In this document: piece by piece, positions 1 to 13,389 of the stretch
Layout: every line of letters starts with the position of its first letter
Numbering within the stretch: the stretch's first letter is position 1
From: Durusdinium trenchii
Taxonomy: Eukaryota; Sar; Dinophyceae; Suessiales; Symbiodiniaceae
Length of the DNA: 64,000 nucleotides
Direction of reading: 5' to 3'
NCBI GenBank assembly: GCA_963970005.1
Contig: CAXAMN010022695.1
Location: 1,348,297-1,412,296, forward strand
The notes under the pieces: model-generated
Seen by the model: the letters and a program-made list of their open reading frames with translations, nothing else
The model's database searches: none
Told to the model about the DNA's origin: nothing
Made by a program: the position numbers and the translations under genes

Positions 1-526
1 TCCAAAATCCTCAGATCCATGGTCCATATCAGTCCACTTCGAAGTGTTTTTTGTTCCAGGAGTACCCGAGATTCTGGTCCCTCAACACACGTCCTTGAGA
101 TCAGAGTGGACGAGCTAGGACTTCAACCCAATTTTTCTCTGTGATTTGGATTTGGACAACCCCGGCAAGGAAACATCCATCAATCCCACTTGATCCAGAA
201 AACCATCCGTGCCGAGGCCGACTCGCAAAAGCAACATGGTCAGGGCAAAAGAACATGGCTTTTGGAAGGGTAGCCCATCTATCTCGCCAACGGCTGCATG
301 GGTGTACTCAAATCCGCTCGTGTCCTTTTGTATACGTATCTTCTTTTCCGTCTTCTTGACTCTTGACTCTTATTGATGTTTCTTCTCCTCATCCTTTTTG
401 GTCTCCTTTCATCCATTGGTGAGTGACACAGCTCTGCATTTGCTCCAGCTGCCTCAGACCCCACTTCAACCAGGGCACAGGCCAGGCTGCACGGGCCTGT
501 GAGGCCTCGTGTTCCGTGGCATTCAC

Positions 527-638
527 CGGTTCCGCCTTCGCCTCGCCGACGCCTTCTGTGTGGTTCGTCGGAGCCTTCGGTGGAATTCCCGTGCCGCGGA
601 GCTTCGGAGCCGTGAGGTTGGTGGCGTTGGCGAGAGAC
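527..638 (-). CDS. Candidate exon, minus-strand gene (most downstream seen)
   Basis: The open stretch begins with a single base after a CGCCAG acceptor and runs 37 codons to a GTGAAT donor. It reads SLANATNLTAPKLRGTGIPP and then an acidic Lys/Glu segment, with mostly G or C in third positions. Its one-base start completes the two-base end of the exon at 2499-2611. No domain is recognised. Other frames on both strands are also open here, so strand rests on the phase match and codon composition. Confidence 0.5.
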
Positions 639-2498
639 CTGGCGAGACCGGCGTGGGTTGGTCCTGGTGTGGTCCTCTGGGGTGCTCTGGAAATGATGGC
701 CTGCCTCAAGTTCCCTAATCGAAAGGATCATAGTATAAACATTGTAGGACCAAACAATCCCACATGTGAAGTTTATTGCAGTTAGCAGAGTGGGTGATTT
801 GGTGTGTGAGTGAGTGAGCAAGTAGCAAGTGGAGTGGAGTGGAAAACGTCTTTGGACCTCCCATGTCTTTGAGAGCAGGCAAAACGTAGGGAAACGCAGG
901 ATGAGAGCGCTCCAGCCCCAAGCCGGCTCACATGAACACAGCCTCCCCACCCTTGAGAGCAAGCAAAACGCAGGGCAACACAGTGAGTGAGTATGTGAGA
1001 GAGTGCAAGTGAGTGTGAGTGGGGCCGGCGGGACCCGGCGACAGGAGACCAACGGGAGACTTTTAGGACACGGCCTTTGGGCTTTTTGCAGGTTGTTCCT
1101 TCAAAGAATAGCAGGTCTTTAGGTCGCCTTCAAAAGATTTAGGACTTGTGAAAGCCAATCCTCTGTCTCAACCATAACTTCGGTGAGTTGATGTCGCTTG
1201 TCAAACCCTCCTTGTCCCTTCCCTAGTAGACTCTTTGTTGAGGATAATATAGCGGCGGTTGAGGGGATTTTGATCCTGCTGCCAACCACTTCTGATTGCA
1301 ATGACATGATCCAATCTGAGTGAAAGACTCCGTAGCTGCTGCGTTCTCAGCGTGACTTGTGATGACGACAGCCGCAAGACACAAGAAACGCGCCATGGCG
1401 GTGCTTTCCGATTTCAGCCGTTCGCTTGAGCCTGATGAAGCCTACAAACAACGGCATCAAACATATTACATTTTTTATAAAGGACAGAAAATAGCATACC
1501 AGGGTCAATGATCTTTGTGGAAAGTACCTTGCGAAATAACACTCATAGAGTCAAATCAAATCCAAGCCGCGTATACATCAACAGTTCTGTGTTATCTTCT
1601 ATTCATTCACGGGAAGGAGTGAGTCAGCACAAACAGTATTCAGTACCCTCCCTAGTTCATAGCAAAGCAGCAAATCTCAGAATTGGTTACAGCATGTCTC
1701 CTTTAAAAGTCCACCTTGTTGCCATGTTATCCTGAGTCAACACATCTGTTTATTTTGGTTGAAGCAGTTGGTTGCTTCTCCTGTTGTCAGAGGGCATCCC
1801 TACAGTAGGTAATCTCTTAGAGCAAGCGTGATGGCGAGATATCAGCGTGCGACCATCGTGGAACCACGAGATGACACGCATCCTCGCAACACCCAAGGAT
1901 GGCACCAGTTCTTCCTTCTTGACACTTTCCTTGGCCATTCAAGGCTTTCGCATGCGTCCGCTTGAAACATGTCGCACAAGGGGGGCAAGGAACGACCTCT
2001 TTTCGACCACATTGTTTCTAAACGGTATAGTGACCCCAAAGCATCTGCTGGGTGGTGCAACACAAAATCAACACTTTCATAGACATGATTTGGAACCCCA
2101 CCCCCGCACAAAAGTAATTAACATGTGTTGTAACAAAAGTATCGTTGTGGAAAGTGGTTAACCCTGGGTGTCCATCATGGACAAAGCTTCACCCAATTAT
2201 TGCAACGCACAGCACACCCGCATGGTTATCGTAAAAGATCCTTAAAGAAAGATCCGTTCCATCATGTGACACCTCTTCTGAGGTATCTTCCCATTTGCTC
2301 TCTGCAATGCAGGTGGTTACTTAGTACATCGATCTATTTATATATATGGCACAGACCCCAAAATCTCCTTTAGATGAGGGGGTCCCACATCAAGTCTACA
2401 AACTTGGGCGAAGAACCCCTCCTGCCATAGACAGTCTACATCTCCAAGTGAATGATCTACATCTCTTGCGCCTCCGATTGGGCCCCCCACCTCTTCAC

Positions 2499-2611
2499 GT
2501 GTCTCCATTCCAAGCGGCGATCCGCATCTCCTGCCGCAGCTTCTCCTCGTTGGGCGGCGGAGCTTCTGGCACCGCCACGGCCTCGCCGCCGCTTTCGGCC
2601 TGGCAATCGAG
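2499..2611 (-). CDS. Candidate exon, minus-strand gene
   Basis: It lies between a TTTTCCAAG acceptor and a GTGAAG donor. The 37 codons include VPEAPPPNEEKLRQEMRIAA, with strongly GC-ending codons, and leave two bases over. It starts in phase 0, matching the phase-0 end of the exon at 4588-4709. A proline-rich linker and a charged helix are all that can be seen; the function is unknown. Confidence 0.6.
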
Positions 2612-4202
2612 CTTGGAAAACCAACGGTGACCGAGGTGTACCGGGACGCTCCGGGAGTCCAAGGGCCTTCCTGGAGCCCTGCTTCGAATCGGTTTTGTTC
2701 CTTTTTTTTTGTAGGGTCTAGTGGAAGATATATAGTGGAAGAGTCTCGATGCACTACTTGCAATGACTTGACTGGATTACTTGACTGGTGCATCAATGCA
2801 ATATCAGTGCCCTGGTGCCTTGGTGGAAGACCTCGGACCTTCAAGTGACCTGCACCGACAGCCCATAGCATCCAAGACAGTCCGAACGAACATTAACCGC
2901 GAAATCAACCAAACATCCTCAAACCAGTGAAGTTGTGACCCTTGGAGCTTGTGGATTTGGTATCTTAGCAAAAATCCCAAGTACCGAGACAAAGAACGAA
3001 CCCGGGCCTTTCCTGGTGCGGAATGACGGTGGGTGGATCCATATGATCCATTTCGGAATCTCTATTGGGAGCAAAACTTCCCAGTCAGGCCAACTACGAG
3101 TCGCACCAGTCAGGCGTTCATTCAGGAGGGTCCCGCGCCTTGGAGGGCTGAGAGCTGGCCAAGGCATGCGCTGGCGGCAGGAAGTTGAAGACGGGTCGTA
3201 GTTCCTCACGCATGGAGACTGAGGTGAACACAGCGCGACATGGAATCAAGAACGATCAAGCAAGTCACAACACATACAAACACCATATATATAATGGTGT
3301 ATGTGTTGTGTGTGTGTCTCACTATAGTCTATAGCACCTTGAGTTTGAACGAACACATGCCAGTCAGTCTATTGTAACAATGTCATTGTACTGTGTATCC
3401 GTTTCCGTCATCCTGACGTATCCTGACTCTCCCTTGTGGATTGAAAGCCGTTCATTGAGGTTTCACTGACAAATCTCCTCTGAGTCCTGGTTTTTGCGTC
3501 GTCTCGCGTCGTCTCTCCATCTGGTTCCCGAACCAGTTAACACAAATGTTGCATACGAGTTGCTCACTGCATCTCATACTGCATCCAACCGAAGCTTGGC
3601 AAAACATGTGTTGGAAAAGATTCGATGTCTTTCTCGACTTCGGAGGCCAAAAGAAACATGGAAAAGAAGCATCTTTGACCCGTTTCATCGGTCGCGACCG
3701 AGGTCGCTGGCCCGTGAACAGACCGAGGTCGCTGATCCGCCGGTTTCGCCTCCAAAACCTGGCTGATGTGGCTGGAGCCATGGTCGATCCATGTCCAATC
3801 CGAAGACCTGGGCCGAGGAAGTGGTGCCAAGGTGAAAACGAAGCTAAACCGTGCGTGCAGCTGGGGCTGATGGGCTTCTTCTCGTGGCCAAATGACAACT
3901 AACTGGCACCCAAGTGGGTGCTTGGATGTAAACAAACATATTTCTTATATGAAGATCGCATTCTGTATGCTTTAAGCAAATCACCAGCTGGAAAAGACTG
4001 CACGTCTTTTCATGCTCAGGATCGCACGCTAGGACGATCAAGTCCTTTTCATCAGGTGCCGGAGGTGCCTCTTGCTCCTCCTTGCGCCACAAATGCCGCG
4101 CAATTTGGGTTCGCAGAGTTGCTGACTTCCGCTAGAAGAAATGTCACTACAAAATGCATTAACATTCAAGGGAAGTACAATCATGGACTGACACAAAGTG
4201 CA

Positions 4203-4279
4203 CCACTATAAAACGGGGTCCCTATCCCATTTTAGGAATGTAAATGTTTTTGTCTGGAGGTAGCTATGATTTTATAGTG
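4203..4279. repeat. Short inverted-repeat element
   Basis: CACTATAAAA near 4204 is matched by TTTTATAGTG ending near 4279, a 10-bp inverted repeat around a loop of about 55 bp. It is probably a MITE fragment. Confidence 0.4.
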
Positions 4280-4587
4280 CCATTTCTGGTGAATCAAAGG
4301 GGATGGATAGATTAATGTGTTTACCAAAAAAATAGATACAGTACATCAGTCTGAAGCGTTCATCAGCATCCGAACGTTCTGGAAAACATCAAGCAAGCCA
4401 AACGTGTCAAATAGTCAAAGATCATCCAAGAAACAATACAAATTACTAGTATATATAGTATCCTGTGGCTTTCAACATGCTAGGACGTGGTCTTCTATAA
4501 AAAGCTAATGGTACCCTGTTAGGACCTGGCCTTGGGGGGGCCCCTTCTGCCAGTCGTGGAACTGGTGTGTGGAGGATTCAAGCCGAC

Positions 4588-4709
4588 CTGGTGGACCGTC
4601 GCCACTCGGCGCCCAGCCGTCGACTTGGCGCTCCGACTGGGTTCCGGATGGACCGACACCACGGTCTCTGGAGGCCAACAAAAGGAACGAAGCCGGCAGC
4701 GGAACTCCC
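4588..4709 (-). CDS. Candidate exon, minus-strand gene
   Basis: It lies between a GAGACAG acceptor and a CAG|GTCGGC donor. After two bases it encodes 40 residues including FCWPPETVVSVHPEPSRSAK. The two-base start completes the one-base end of the exon at 5573-5780, and the phase-0 end fits the next exon at 2499-2611. No known domain; a plus-strand frame is also open but has poorer codon composition. Confidence 0.55.
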
Positions 4710-5572
4710 CTGTCTCGACGCCATGGAGTTTGATTTAATGGACCATGTGCGTTTGTGTTTTGTTTCCTTGGGAGGTCCTTGGCAATACTCCTTCACACAT
4801 CTTTCAGGATGAGTGCAAATGTGGTCCAACATCAAGTTTCCAATGGTCACAAAATGGGGCTATCCTGCCGCTAGCCTGCCTAGCCTTGCAGGTTATATAA
4901 TTAAAAAACAAAACACATAACACGTACACACAAACGCCTCCTTGTTGAGAAACAAACGACACCCAAATCGGGCCTTTTAAACGTTGAAAGTTAGCCCAGG
5001 GAGCTTTAGATCGGCCTTCAATCGGTAGGAACGCTTCAGAACGCAGTGGAAGACCATGGAGATATCTTCTGATCAGGAAGCTGTCAAACATATCTTCAGT
5101 AAGCCGTGGAGAGTGCAAGGTGTCGTGCTTTGTCATCTCTCTTTCACCTCCCGGCTTTCCTGCTCTGCGGCTTTCACAGCTGCTTCGTGCTTCTCCCTCT
5201 CTGCCTTGGGAGGAACACACAACTCGGACGTGGCACTGTGAATTTCAAAAAAAACTCGGTCCGGGAGTCAGCGCACTCAGAAAAAACACAGTGACCTGAA
5301 CATCAGAAGTTTCAAACATGGATGACCAAAAAAACACCAATGAAATCCCAATCGATTCATTCACCACTTCCGAAGTGATCAGTGATCTTTAGTTCTCCAA
5401 ACGAATAAGTTCGGTCTCAAGATGTCTCATTCTCCCCCTGTCGTCGCTCAGGGTTTCGTAACGAAAAACGGTTCCGTTCCTGACAGAACACAGGCGACCT
5501 CGGCCATGGTGATTAAGGGCGATTGCACCCAATCCTCTGGAATCCTCTGCAGTGTTTGCCCATTAGATCCAC

Positions 5573-5780
5573 CATGATCCACCCACATCATCTTCACGTT
5601 TTCCCCCCACGTCCGTGTCGCCGCGTCCGCCTCGGCGGCTGTGTCGGAGCTGAGCTTCACTTCGGTGGCACCCAGGCGCCGCGTGAAGAGCTCGCCGATC
5701 GCCTCACAGTCCTTGCCGATGTCAGGTCGTGGGTGGGGGTCGGCGGAGTGGAGAGTGAGGGTGGCTGGGCCAGGCAAGAT
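5573..5780 (-). CDS. Candidate exon, minus-strand gene
   Basis: At 208 bp this is the longest exon candidate on this strand. It follows a pyrimidine-rich tract ending ATCCAAG and ends before GTGGAT. It reads through CEAIGELFTRRLGATEVKL and an alanine/glutamate-rich stretch to KMMWVDH, with almost all codons ending in G or C. A shorter version starting at the AAG inside the same frame is possible. Function unknown. Confidence 0.6.
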
Positions 5781-6480
5781 CTTGGATGTTTTCGGAGGAT
5801 AGGGAGAAACGATGGGATTTCTCCAGAATCTTTCAGAACGGGGGACCCTCAGCGTGCGCATGTTGCATGTATTTGGTAATGGGTAACAAGTGTTTCTTTC
5901 GGGTTGTGGTTGGTTGGAGCGTGAGTTCAATCCTCAGAACAAACACAAAACACACAAGAACACAAACCTGTTATTATGATGATCAATCCATTGCCTTGCA
6001 TTTTCTGTGGTTTGTCTTTTTGGTATGTTGTATGCTTATGTTTGGTAGTCTTGTAGTAGGCTACTTTCTTGGTGCCCGTTCCCCTACGCGTTCCTTCTTG
6101 GCTTGTTCAACAATTGGTAAGCTCTTATTCCGAGCTCCTTTATGCTTTTCTATTGTTCCAGTACGTTAAATTGTGGAATAACATCAAGCGCCAAAATTGA
6201 AAGCTCAAATCTTAGTGTCATGCATAAGAACATTAAGATTCAAACGTAACAAGTTGTTTGTTTGTGAAAAAAGGTCCGAGCTAGACCAAATGCAAAAGGA
6301 ATTGTGAGCTTCTACGCATGCAAAAAGGGTACTCCTTTGCGATTTCTTGTAATTTTTCTATTCTTGTGTTACAAGCTGTCAGCCCAAACTCAAACATCAA
6401 TGACGCCTGTGTCTTTTCGGCTGTATTTTGCATTAGATAAATAGAGCTCTTCAAGTAGCATGTGCCCTACTTAAATAAAC

Positions 6481-6515
6481 AGTGTGTGTGTGTGTGTCTC
6501 TCTCTCTCTCTCTGT
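6481..6515 (+). repeat. (GT)n-(CT)n microsatellite
   Basis: A GT run passes directly into a CT run in a presumed intron. Confidence 0.95.
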
Positions 6516-7492
6516 CCTTTCTTGGCTATTGTTCCTTTTAAGCAGCTCTTCATTGCTGTTGTAATTGTTCAATAATACATACAGTATGTACTATATATAT
6601 ACTGTATGTGCAATGTTGTTTCGTCAAAAAAACAAATAACAAAAAATAAATCAGCCTCTTCCCTTAGCACACTTCCCTAGTTAATTTTTGTTGGTCTCAA
6701 CAAAGCATTTGTCCTATCTCCTGAGAAAGCTCTTCTTACTCTAAACAGAAAGCATGTTGCAAAGCTTTGCGCATTCTAGATCTGCGAAACTTTGTTTTAA
6801 TCAATCTTCACTTTTTTGGTCAGTGTGCTGAATTGGTAGTTAGTTCCCTCTTCTTCATTTTCCATGCTGAAACAAGTCATTTCCAGCATCCTGACCTTCT
6901 GTTTTGAAAAAAAAGAGCAGCTAACAAAAAATAGCCCAGTTACTGTATGTGTCGATATGACCAATTGAGGAAGGGCAAGGCACACGAGAAAGGACAACTC
7001 AGTATCCAAAATGTGCGCGCTCACAGTTTCCTACTCCCAAATCTTTCGACAGGAGGAAAGGTTCCAGAATTCTTGACCAAGTGCAGCTTCTGATTTGCAA
7101 GGAGAATGCATGCGAGGCTTGGAATTGTCTACCTTTGCTGGTCATTCACCTAGTTTCGGCTGGGGATGAGCCCCCCCTCCATGGGGTGGCCTTCCCATAG
7201 GAAGGTTAGCTGAGCCATCACAGCTTGATTAAGTAGCCAGGATCATGAGGGAGTCCTATGGACCCGGGAGCCTCACTTTGCTACTTTGTGGCTCAGCTTG
7301 ATCCAAGAAGCTTCGCCAAACAAAGTCATTTGGTTGTGGCGAAAGTACATGCTCTTATAGGGGTATATGTACTGCAACAAAGGAGCACTGATCATGCCCT
7401 GGTGTCGCCTTCTGACCCCTTTCAGTGCCAAAGTCGATGACAACTGAAAAGTAGTGAAAGCATCATTTGCTGAATCCCCCAAAATGTGAGAC

Positions 7493-7593
7493 ATCTGTCC
7501 TTCGCCCAAAACCGCCCGCAAACCGCTCGTTCCGCGCTCGGAACCCGCCAGATCGGAGGCCTTGTTCCACTGATCCGTACTGGCGATGAACTC
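7493..7593 (-). CDS. Candidate exon, minus-strand gene
   Basis: It lies after a TGGCTTCCAG acceptor, with 33 codons reading EFIASTDQWNKASDLAGSER and then a glycine-rich end. Phase 0 at the start matches the end of the exon at 8357-8461. With the GTCTCA donor used here it ends in phase 2, which does not fit the exon at 5573-5780. A donor GTTTTG a little earlier would restore phase 0, so the 3' boundary is uncertain. Confidence 0.55.
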
Positions 7594-8356
7594 CTGGAAG
7601 CCACAGAGATAAACAAGTCGTCAGGTGTGAGACGAATATAGGTGTGAGAGGTTTCTGGAATTGGTGCGAACGTGAAACGTCTTGTGTTGCCCTCCGAATT
7701 TGTTCAACTGTGTTTGGTCTCCAAGTACCCAAAGAGGTTGAGAGACCAGAACTAGGACCCTCTAGTGGTACATATATGGGATGGTCGAAAAGGGGCTGTT
7801 CAACCTCTCTAGGAGTATTTGGCATTTGACTATGCTGTCGGAGGGATCCCGTTCGTTCGGGTTGCCGCGAGAACGACTACACTGACTACACCTCCGTCGT
7901 ATGATGGGTCTGGAGGGGAAAAGAGAATGGTGGTTTTCCGAAAAGCAACAGGTGCGGTGGTTTTTACTAGTTCTCACTCAATCCGGTAAGCACTGATTCC
8001 GAGACTGATTCTGGTGCAACTTCCATCATTTGTCTCATAATATCTAAGCCTGGACCGTTCACAGGGTGTCCAAAATGGTTGCGCTCACAAGTCACGTCAG
8101 ATTGACCTCTTGGAAGGTCCTGGAAGGTAGAATCTTCTGCTCATGTGGTGATATTGCGGATTGCCCCAGAAATGTGGCTTCCGCCTGTCTATGATGTCAG
8201 CACTCTGTGCTCACGTGAGCATGGTATAGCATGGTTTCTATTCACTCACCATGCACACCTGTGAATGTCCAAGTTCATCCTTTTCGAGGCCTTGACCAAA
8301 ATGGTTAAGACAAGGATCAGTGTCCAAGATATATACTGGCGTAACTACAGCCTAAC

Positions 8357-8461
8357 CAGCAGCCAAGTTTGGTCCCCAAAAACTCTCCCATCCGGCGCAG
8401 GCATCGACTCCCACGTGGACTCAGCGCAAAGGTCGGATGCGGACGCGGATTCACGTTTCCG
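8357..8461 (-). CDS. Candidate exon, minus-strand gene
   Basis: Thirty-five whole codons lie between CCCAGTAGCAG and GTTAGG. The product, starting RKRESASASDLCAESTWESM, is serine-rich and charged, probably disordered. Both ends are in phase 0 and fit the flanking candidates at 9283-9318 and 7493-7593. No domain is recognised. Confidence 0.55.
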
Positions 8462-9282
8462 CTGCTACTGGGGGACACTTGTACCCATAGAAGAACTCGA
8501 TACATGGTGGACCAAACCACGGTCCACTCCAGGAAATCATAATGGATGTCTAGTTTACCAGCTGTTTGGCACTTGCTTTTGTGTGGAGGAACATGGTCAA
8601 AGAGGCCATGTGCATCTTCCGTTTCTTCCAGAAACATGGAACAGAGAGAGAATCGAATGGCACGAGGAGTTCTCGCGGTATGGGCCGATGAAACAAGTTC
8701 AACACACAGATCAATCTGCCAGTGTCATGAGGTGTTCTCGACTCAGCTCCTTCTCCAAAAGGTCGCCCTTACTTTCGAGGCGCGCCTGACACACCTGGCG
8801 GTTCGCACTTGAAACGGCCAAACGTATCTGGGTATCCCCAGGGGTGATCATTCTTGCTGCACCCATAAAATTTATACAGTACTACTGCAGTAAATGACCA
8901 CTCAGCATTGTTGATGTTACAACGTTTACGTCCTCCAGTGTTTGCAGTGATCAGACATATTGAGTTGTACAATATCACATATATGTCAGCCCTCTGAAAG
9001 ACTGTGACACTGTCACCTATTGCTATTGTATGTATTTAATGTCTTCCCATGTCTTGCCAGTGCATTGTGTTGTTTGATAGACACTATACACTCGTGAGAG
9101 TACTGCTCCTTTAAACACAAAAAAAGACTCTCATGATCTCTTATGGCATGAATGGATCCAGAACACAAAGTCGTACATGGAAAAGGGGGGGCACCCTCTT
9201 CCTGCGGTCTTCCTCCGTTCTGAACGGCATTTCCAGAAGCGGAGCGTAGCGTTGCGAAGCGGAGCGGGGCATCCTGACTGAC

Positions 9283-9318
9283 CTTTCTCCAGGTCATCTC
9301 CAAATGCTCGGATTGAGT
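9283..9318 (-). CDS. Candidate micro-exon, minus strand
   Basis: Thirty-six bases lie between a strong pyrimidine-rich acceptor (CTGACTCCCCAG) and a consensus-like donor GTCAGT. In phase 0 it encodes TQSEHLEMTWRK and joins the neighbours without a frame change. Micro-exons are easy to find by chance; support is the pair of good splice sites and the phase fit. Confidence 0.3.
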
Positions 9319-11392
9319 CTGGGGAGTCAGAGGGCAGATGTGGCCCATCAAGATTCTTGGCCTATGGTGTTTCAGGACATGTCGCCACCTTGTTAGCATC
9401 TCAAAAGCGTACCAAGACGGTCGACTTTCAGGTGCTGGATTTGGGTTATGACGGTCGACTTTCAAGGAGAGGGATCAACTGAAAACATTGGTGGCTGAAA
9501 ACCTCCTGAAGCCGGGCTCCTGATAAAGAACCATATCCTATAATCTATATTAAGACTCTTGATAAATACCCCTCACAGGATGAAGAAATATTAAAAGGAT
9601 GTCCAATTCAAGATTAGGAGGGTTATTCATCAAGAGCCTGCATGTAGGAGGGATTCTTTGTCATTCGCAAGTGGTCTTTTGGAGACGCATGCGAATGGAC
9701 GTGGTTTTCGGCTTGGACGGTGGGGTAGGACCGTGGCAGACGTGGTCCTAGGCGCTGAATGCTTGGTCTGTGGGCCACCCGATCACGACAGCCCGAGCAC
9801 CACCAAGTCATGTACCAGCACCAGGGGTTCGTAGTTTTTTCAACCACCAGGGCACCGAAGAATCAGATTGGGAGCTATGTAGACCGTGGCTGCCACGGTT
9901 GGCCCCCCTGCCTTGGTTGGATGTTCACTATGGCAATAAGGCTTTTCTAGTCGAAAGATGGCGAAAGGAACTGCGGTTCAATACCTGGGGGACCTAAGGT
10001 TCAATCAAATGAACTGGGATTGGACCCACTGATCTGGATTGAATCGGCTCAATACCTTGGTTCAATCAAATGAACGGTTCAAATGAACTGGGACTTCAAA
10101 GGACCCACTGATCTGGACCAACAGGTCCCAGACCTCCAGACCTGTCCCTCTCATGCCCAACCTCGCGTGCACTACTCAGCGTGACAAAGACATCGGGCTT
10201 CAGTTCCTCCTCTCTCGGTCACTTGGGGTGTTTGATCATCTCCAACCTTCAAACCATAACGACTGCGACAACCTTCACAATCATCCAAATCAGCATACAA
10301 AGAAAGGGCAACCAGGTGAAATCATGAGGTGTCATGATGGTAATTGACGTCGCGACTATAGGGTGTTTAACCGGATAGAACGACTCTTCGGACCTTCTTT
10401 GTCTGAATGATTCGGACCCACTGCATGTGCAGAATCTCACCACCGGTGTCACCTTTCGTGCGAACGACCCGACGTGGGTCCTAACCCTTGGGTGTTGACC
10501 CTATACAGCATAGGCACAGCCAAACAACGTCGGTTGCGAACAGAATACAAAGCAAGGGACCTTTGCCGGGCGAGCTAGGAGGTTCACTCTGTGCATTTGG
10601 GTCTTTATCACTCCAACAATGAATACATGTCATATCCTATAAGCCAAGGGTGCCAAGGGTCCAAAAGACAACACACAAGAAACAACACGATGGCGATGTC
10701 AGCGGGAGATCTAGGGAGGCCTCATCGGTTAAGAGATCCCCGTGGCTCCTTGAGCTTCAAGTCATCAAGGTTGATGGCTTCAGCCTCGAACCAGGTGTGG
10801 AATCCGCCCGTGCGGCGGAAAACGAAACAAGTTACAAACCAAAACGTGTTTAACATGTGTTTGTTGTTTTCTCTGCGATCGACGTGAATTCAAAGCGAAA
10901 TCAGGGCCGGCTTGAGGCATTTTTGGAGTGAACAAACGACATGTGATAGTCGACTTCTGCATGTTCCAAGCGATTCACTCACGGCGAGGCAACATATTTG
11001 CCTGGACATACCTGTCAACCCAAATAGTAGTAGACACCGCTTTCACGGCCAGAGTTCCCTGCTTGTTTCTTGTCTTGGCAGCCATACCGTAGCTTGGATC
11101 GTCGCAGGGCCACTTGGCAGTCGAGTATTGCTTCAAATAAAGCACCAGGGCAACCAGCTGGTGTTCCTTCACAACCATGCTGCCAGCGAATGGGATAGCC
11201 CGAGGGAACATGAGTGTAAACCGTAAGCCGTAAGCCTGTGTAAAAATGAGTTCTGAATATGATTATGCGTGAAGTATATAGTCATGGATCTTCATGGTAG
11301 ATCTGCTTTCTTGGAAACATTGATTCATCTTTATCAGGTCAGCCTATTGATCCTCTTTTGGGGATCCTCTATAGATCCTACCCATCGTCCAC

Positions 11393-11496
11393 TCTCCCAA
11401 AGGTCGCCACGGCCTCTTTGCCCTTCTTCGGCGGGTTGGGGTCTGGCGGCGGCATCTCTGCGAAGAAGCCCGCGGCCTCCTGAGGCGAATCCAGAA
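11393..11496 (-). CDS. Candidate exon, minus-strand gene
   Basis: It lies between a GAGAGCAG acceptor and a GTGGAC donor. After two bases it reads LDSPQEAAGFFAEMPPPDPN and then a lysine-rich end. Third positions are nearly all G or C. The proline-rich, charged composition suggests a linker. It fits the exon at 12895-13016 if that exon ends with one base. Confidence 0.6.
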
Positions 11497-12315
11497 CTGC
11501 TCTCAGAATCCAAAAAGCATCTCAGGTATGAACATCATCCCAGTTTTTGGATCCAAGATGTGTTGATACATGTCATATGTTCATGAAAGACTTATAGGAT
11601 CTTATAGGTCGGTCTGTCCAAAGTAAAAGTGACCTTTCGAGACCTATGATCTCATAGGACAGGATGGAGAGATAGACGGTCTGTGTGTCCCTTTTCTTTG
11701 TCTACTTTCAAGAGACGACAGAGTGAACATCTGTGCCTCACACAAAAGGTGATCCTCTTCTTGGCAGGTCTTACAGTATGAAGACCCCGCAAAGAACAGC
11801 AGAAACCAAAAGACAAGCGAACAAAGACCGATGGGCCAGCGACGTTCCCCCTTCAGTGGACCATGGGCCCCATGGGCCCTTGGAAAGACCATTCTCCTCT
11901 ACGAAGACCTTGAGGTTGTCTACTTCCATGTTTATTTCAGGGCCTCCATGAAGCCTATTGAACCCAGGCCCCCCCCCATACTCTCAGCCTCCAAAGTCGT
12001 TGGAAATCCTCCCACGATCCAACCACGATGTGTGCCTGCTTGAAAAACCACACGAGCGACACGAGCAGGGCATCAGAGACACATGACTGGTGTCGTTCCA
12101 GACACATCTTGACTCGTTTGGGTCACCATTGACTGGTTTGTTTGTGCTGTTTTTTTTGCTTTGCAGCCACACATGGATGGGCAACAAAGAACGAAAAGGG
12201 CAACACTTGGATCCGAGAAGAGCGGTGAGAATACGGTACAATCGGTAGGATCCTCTAGTTGTCCATGAATATATGAGGGGTATGAGCAAAACCCATGGAT
12301 TTCCCCATTCATGAG

Positions 12316-12410
12316 TAACCCTAGGGCTCCAAGTACCTCCTCAGAAGGTATTTGGGCCCTCTAAACCCACCCTAAACACCTTCTCACAGGGTCCTTGGAG
12401 CCCTAGGGTA
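12316..12410. repeat. 95-bp fold-back element with TA ends
   Basis: ACCCTAGGGCTCCAAG at the left is the exact reverse complement of CTTGGAGCCCTAGGGT at the right. TA stands at each outer end. It lies in a presumed intron of the minus-strand gene. Confidence 0.65.
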
Positions 12411-12894
12411 AGGAACAGTAAGGATCTAAAAACTGAGTGTCGATCCAAGGTTTAGTGACTTCTGCCCAGTCAACTGCAAACCAACTGGTGATGAGTCAAC
12501 TGCATTACGACTGGAGATACTCCATGATTGCTGATAGATTCAGTCGCTGAATCTTTCAGCCATCACCGCCCGATCACACTCTTTGGTCATATGATCTGTT
12601 GTGGAAAAAACGATTACAACTCTTACCTGTGCACTCTGTGTGTGTGTGTGCGCGTAAAAATCCCTCCATGATGTTCTCAAGTGGCTTGTCAACAAGTTGA
12701 CTCGCATGTTTGTACGACTTTGATCTTCTTTGCATGTCAACAGGGAATAACTCAAGACTGGTTGGTGTTTTCAGCCCACTTGAAAAATATTGTCAGAGGG
12801 TCCAATCATCCCCAAGTAAGTGTTGAACCATGACCTAGAAGAGAAGTGAACATGTGCGACTCAAGAGAAGTGAGATCAAGATGTGCTTTCTCTC

Positions 12895-13016
12895 CGCGGT
12901 CGCAGCGGCCGTCTGGCAGCGAGCAAAAACCCGGTAGGTCGGCGCGCCAAGCACGCCCGTCGGTGGGCTTCGTGGAGGCGTCTCCGGCAATGGCAGTGGC
13001 ATTCAATGGAGAGCTA
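12895..13016 (-). CDS. Candidate exon with possible GA donor, minus strand
   Basis: After ATGCTCAG, one base plus 40 codons read SSPLNATAIAGDASTKPTDG and a cysteine-containing end. The one-base start fits the two-base end of 13390-13494. To fit the next exon it must end with one base, which requires a non-canonical GA donor (CGCG|GAGAGA). GA-AG introns are known in dinoflagellates. Other frames are partly open, so this is a reasoned choice. Confidence 0.45.
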
Positions 13017-13389
13017 CTGAGCATCCTCCGCATCCTGCGGATCCTATGCATGCGGAGTAGCTCTCAAGGCAAGGATCCAGCATCTGCATCGACCAACTTT
13101 GCAGCTGTTTGCAGCACAAGTTTGCAATCTTGCTGCTGCAAGGGTTCAAACACTTTGTGGCGTTTAATGACCCAAGCACCCTTCTTGTCAATGAGATCCT
13201 TGCTCACTAGCGGAGGGTCCACATCAGAGGCTCGAGGCATCCTCTTTGGTGATGTTCAGCATTGACATCGACAGTATTTGCAAAGCATGGATTCAAATTC
13301 AAGGCTGGCAGTCTGAAAAAGCAGAGTGGCATCTCCTTGCCTCGATTTCATTCGATGAACCCGAAACACTCCATGTATATATGGAATAC

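Noticed and set aside
279-1052. 257-aa minus-strand open frame
   Set aside because: Arg- and Ser-rich translation of repeats. The adjacent frame at 527-638 has better codon composition and splice phases.
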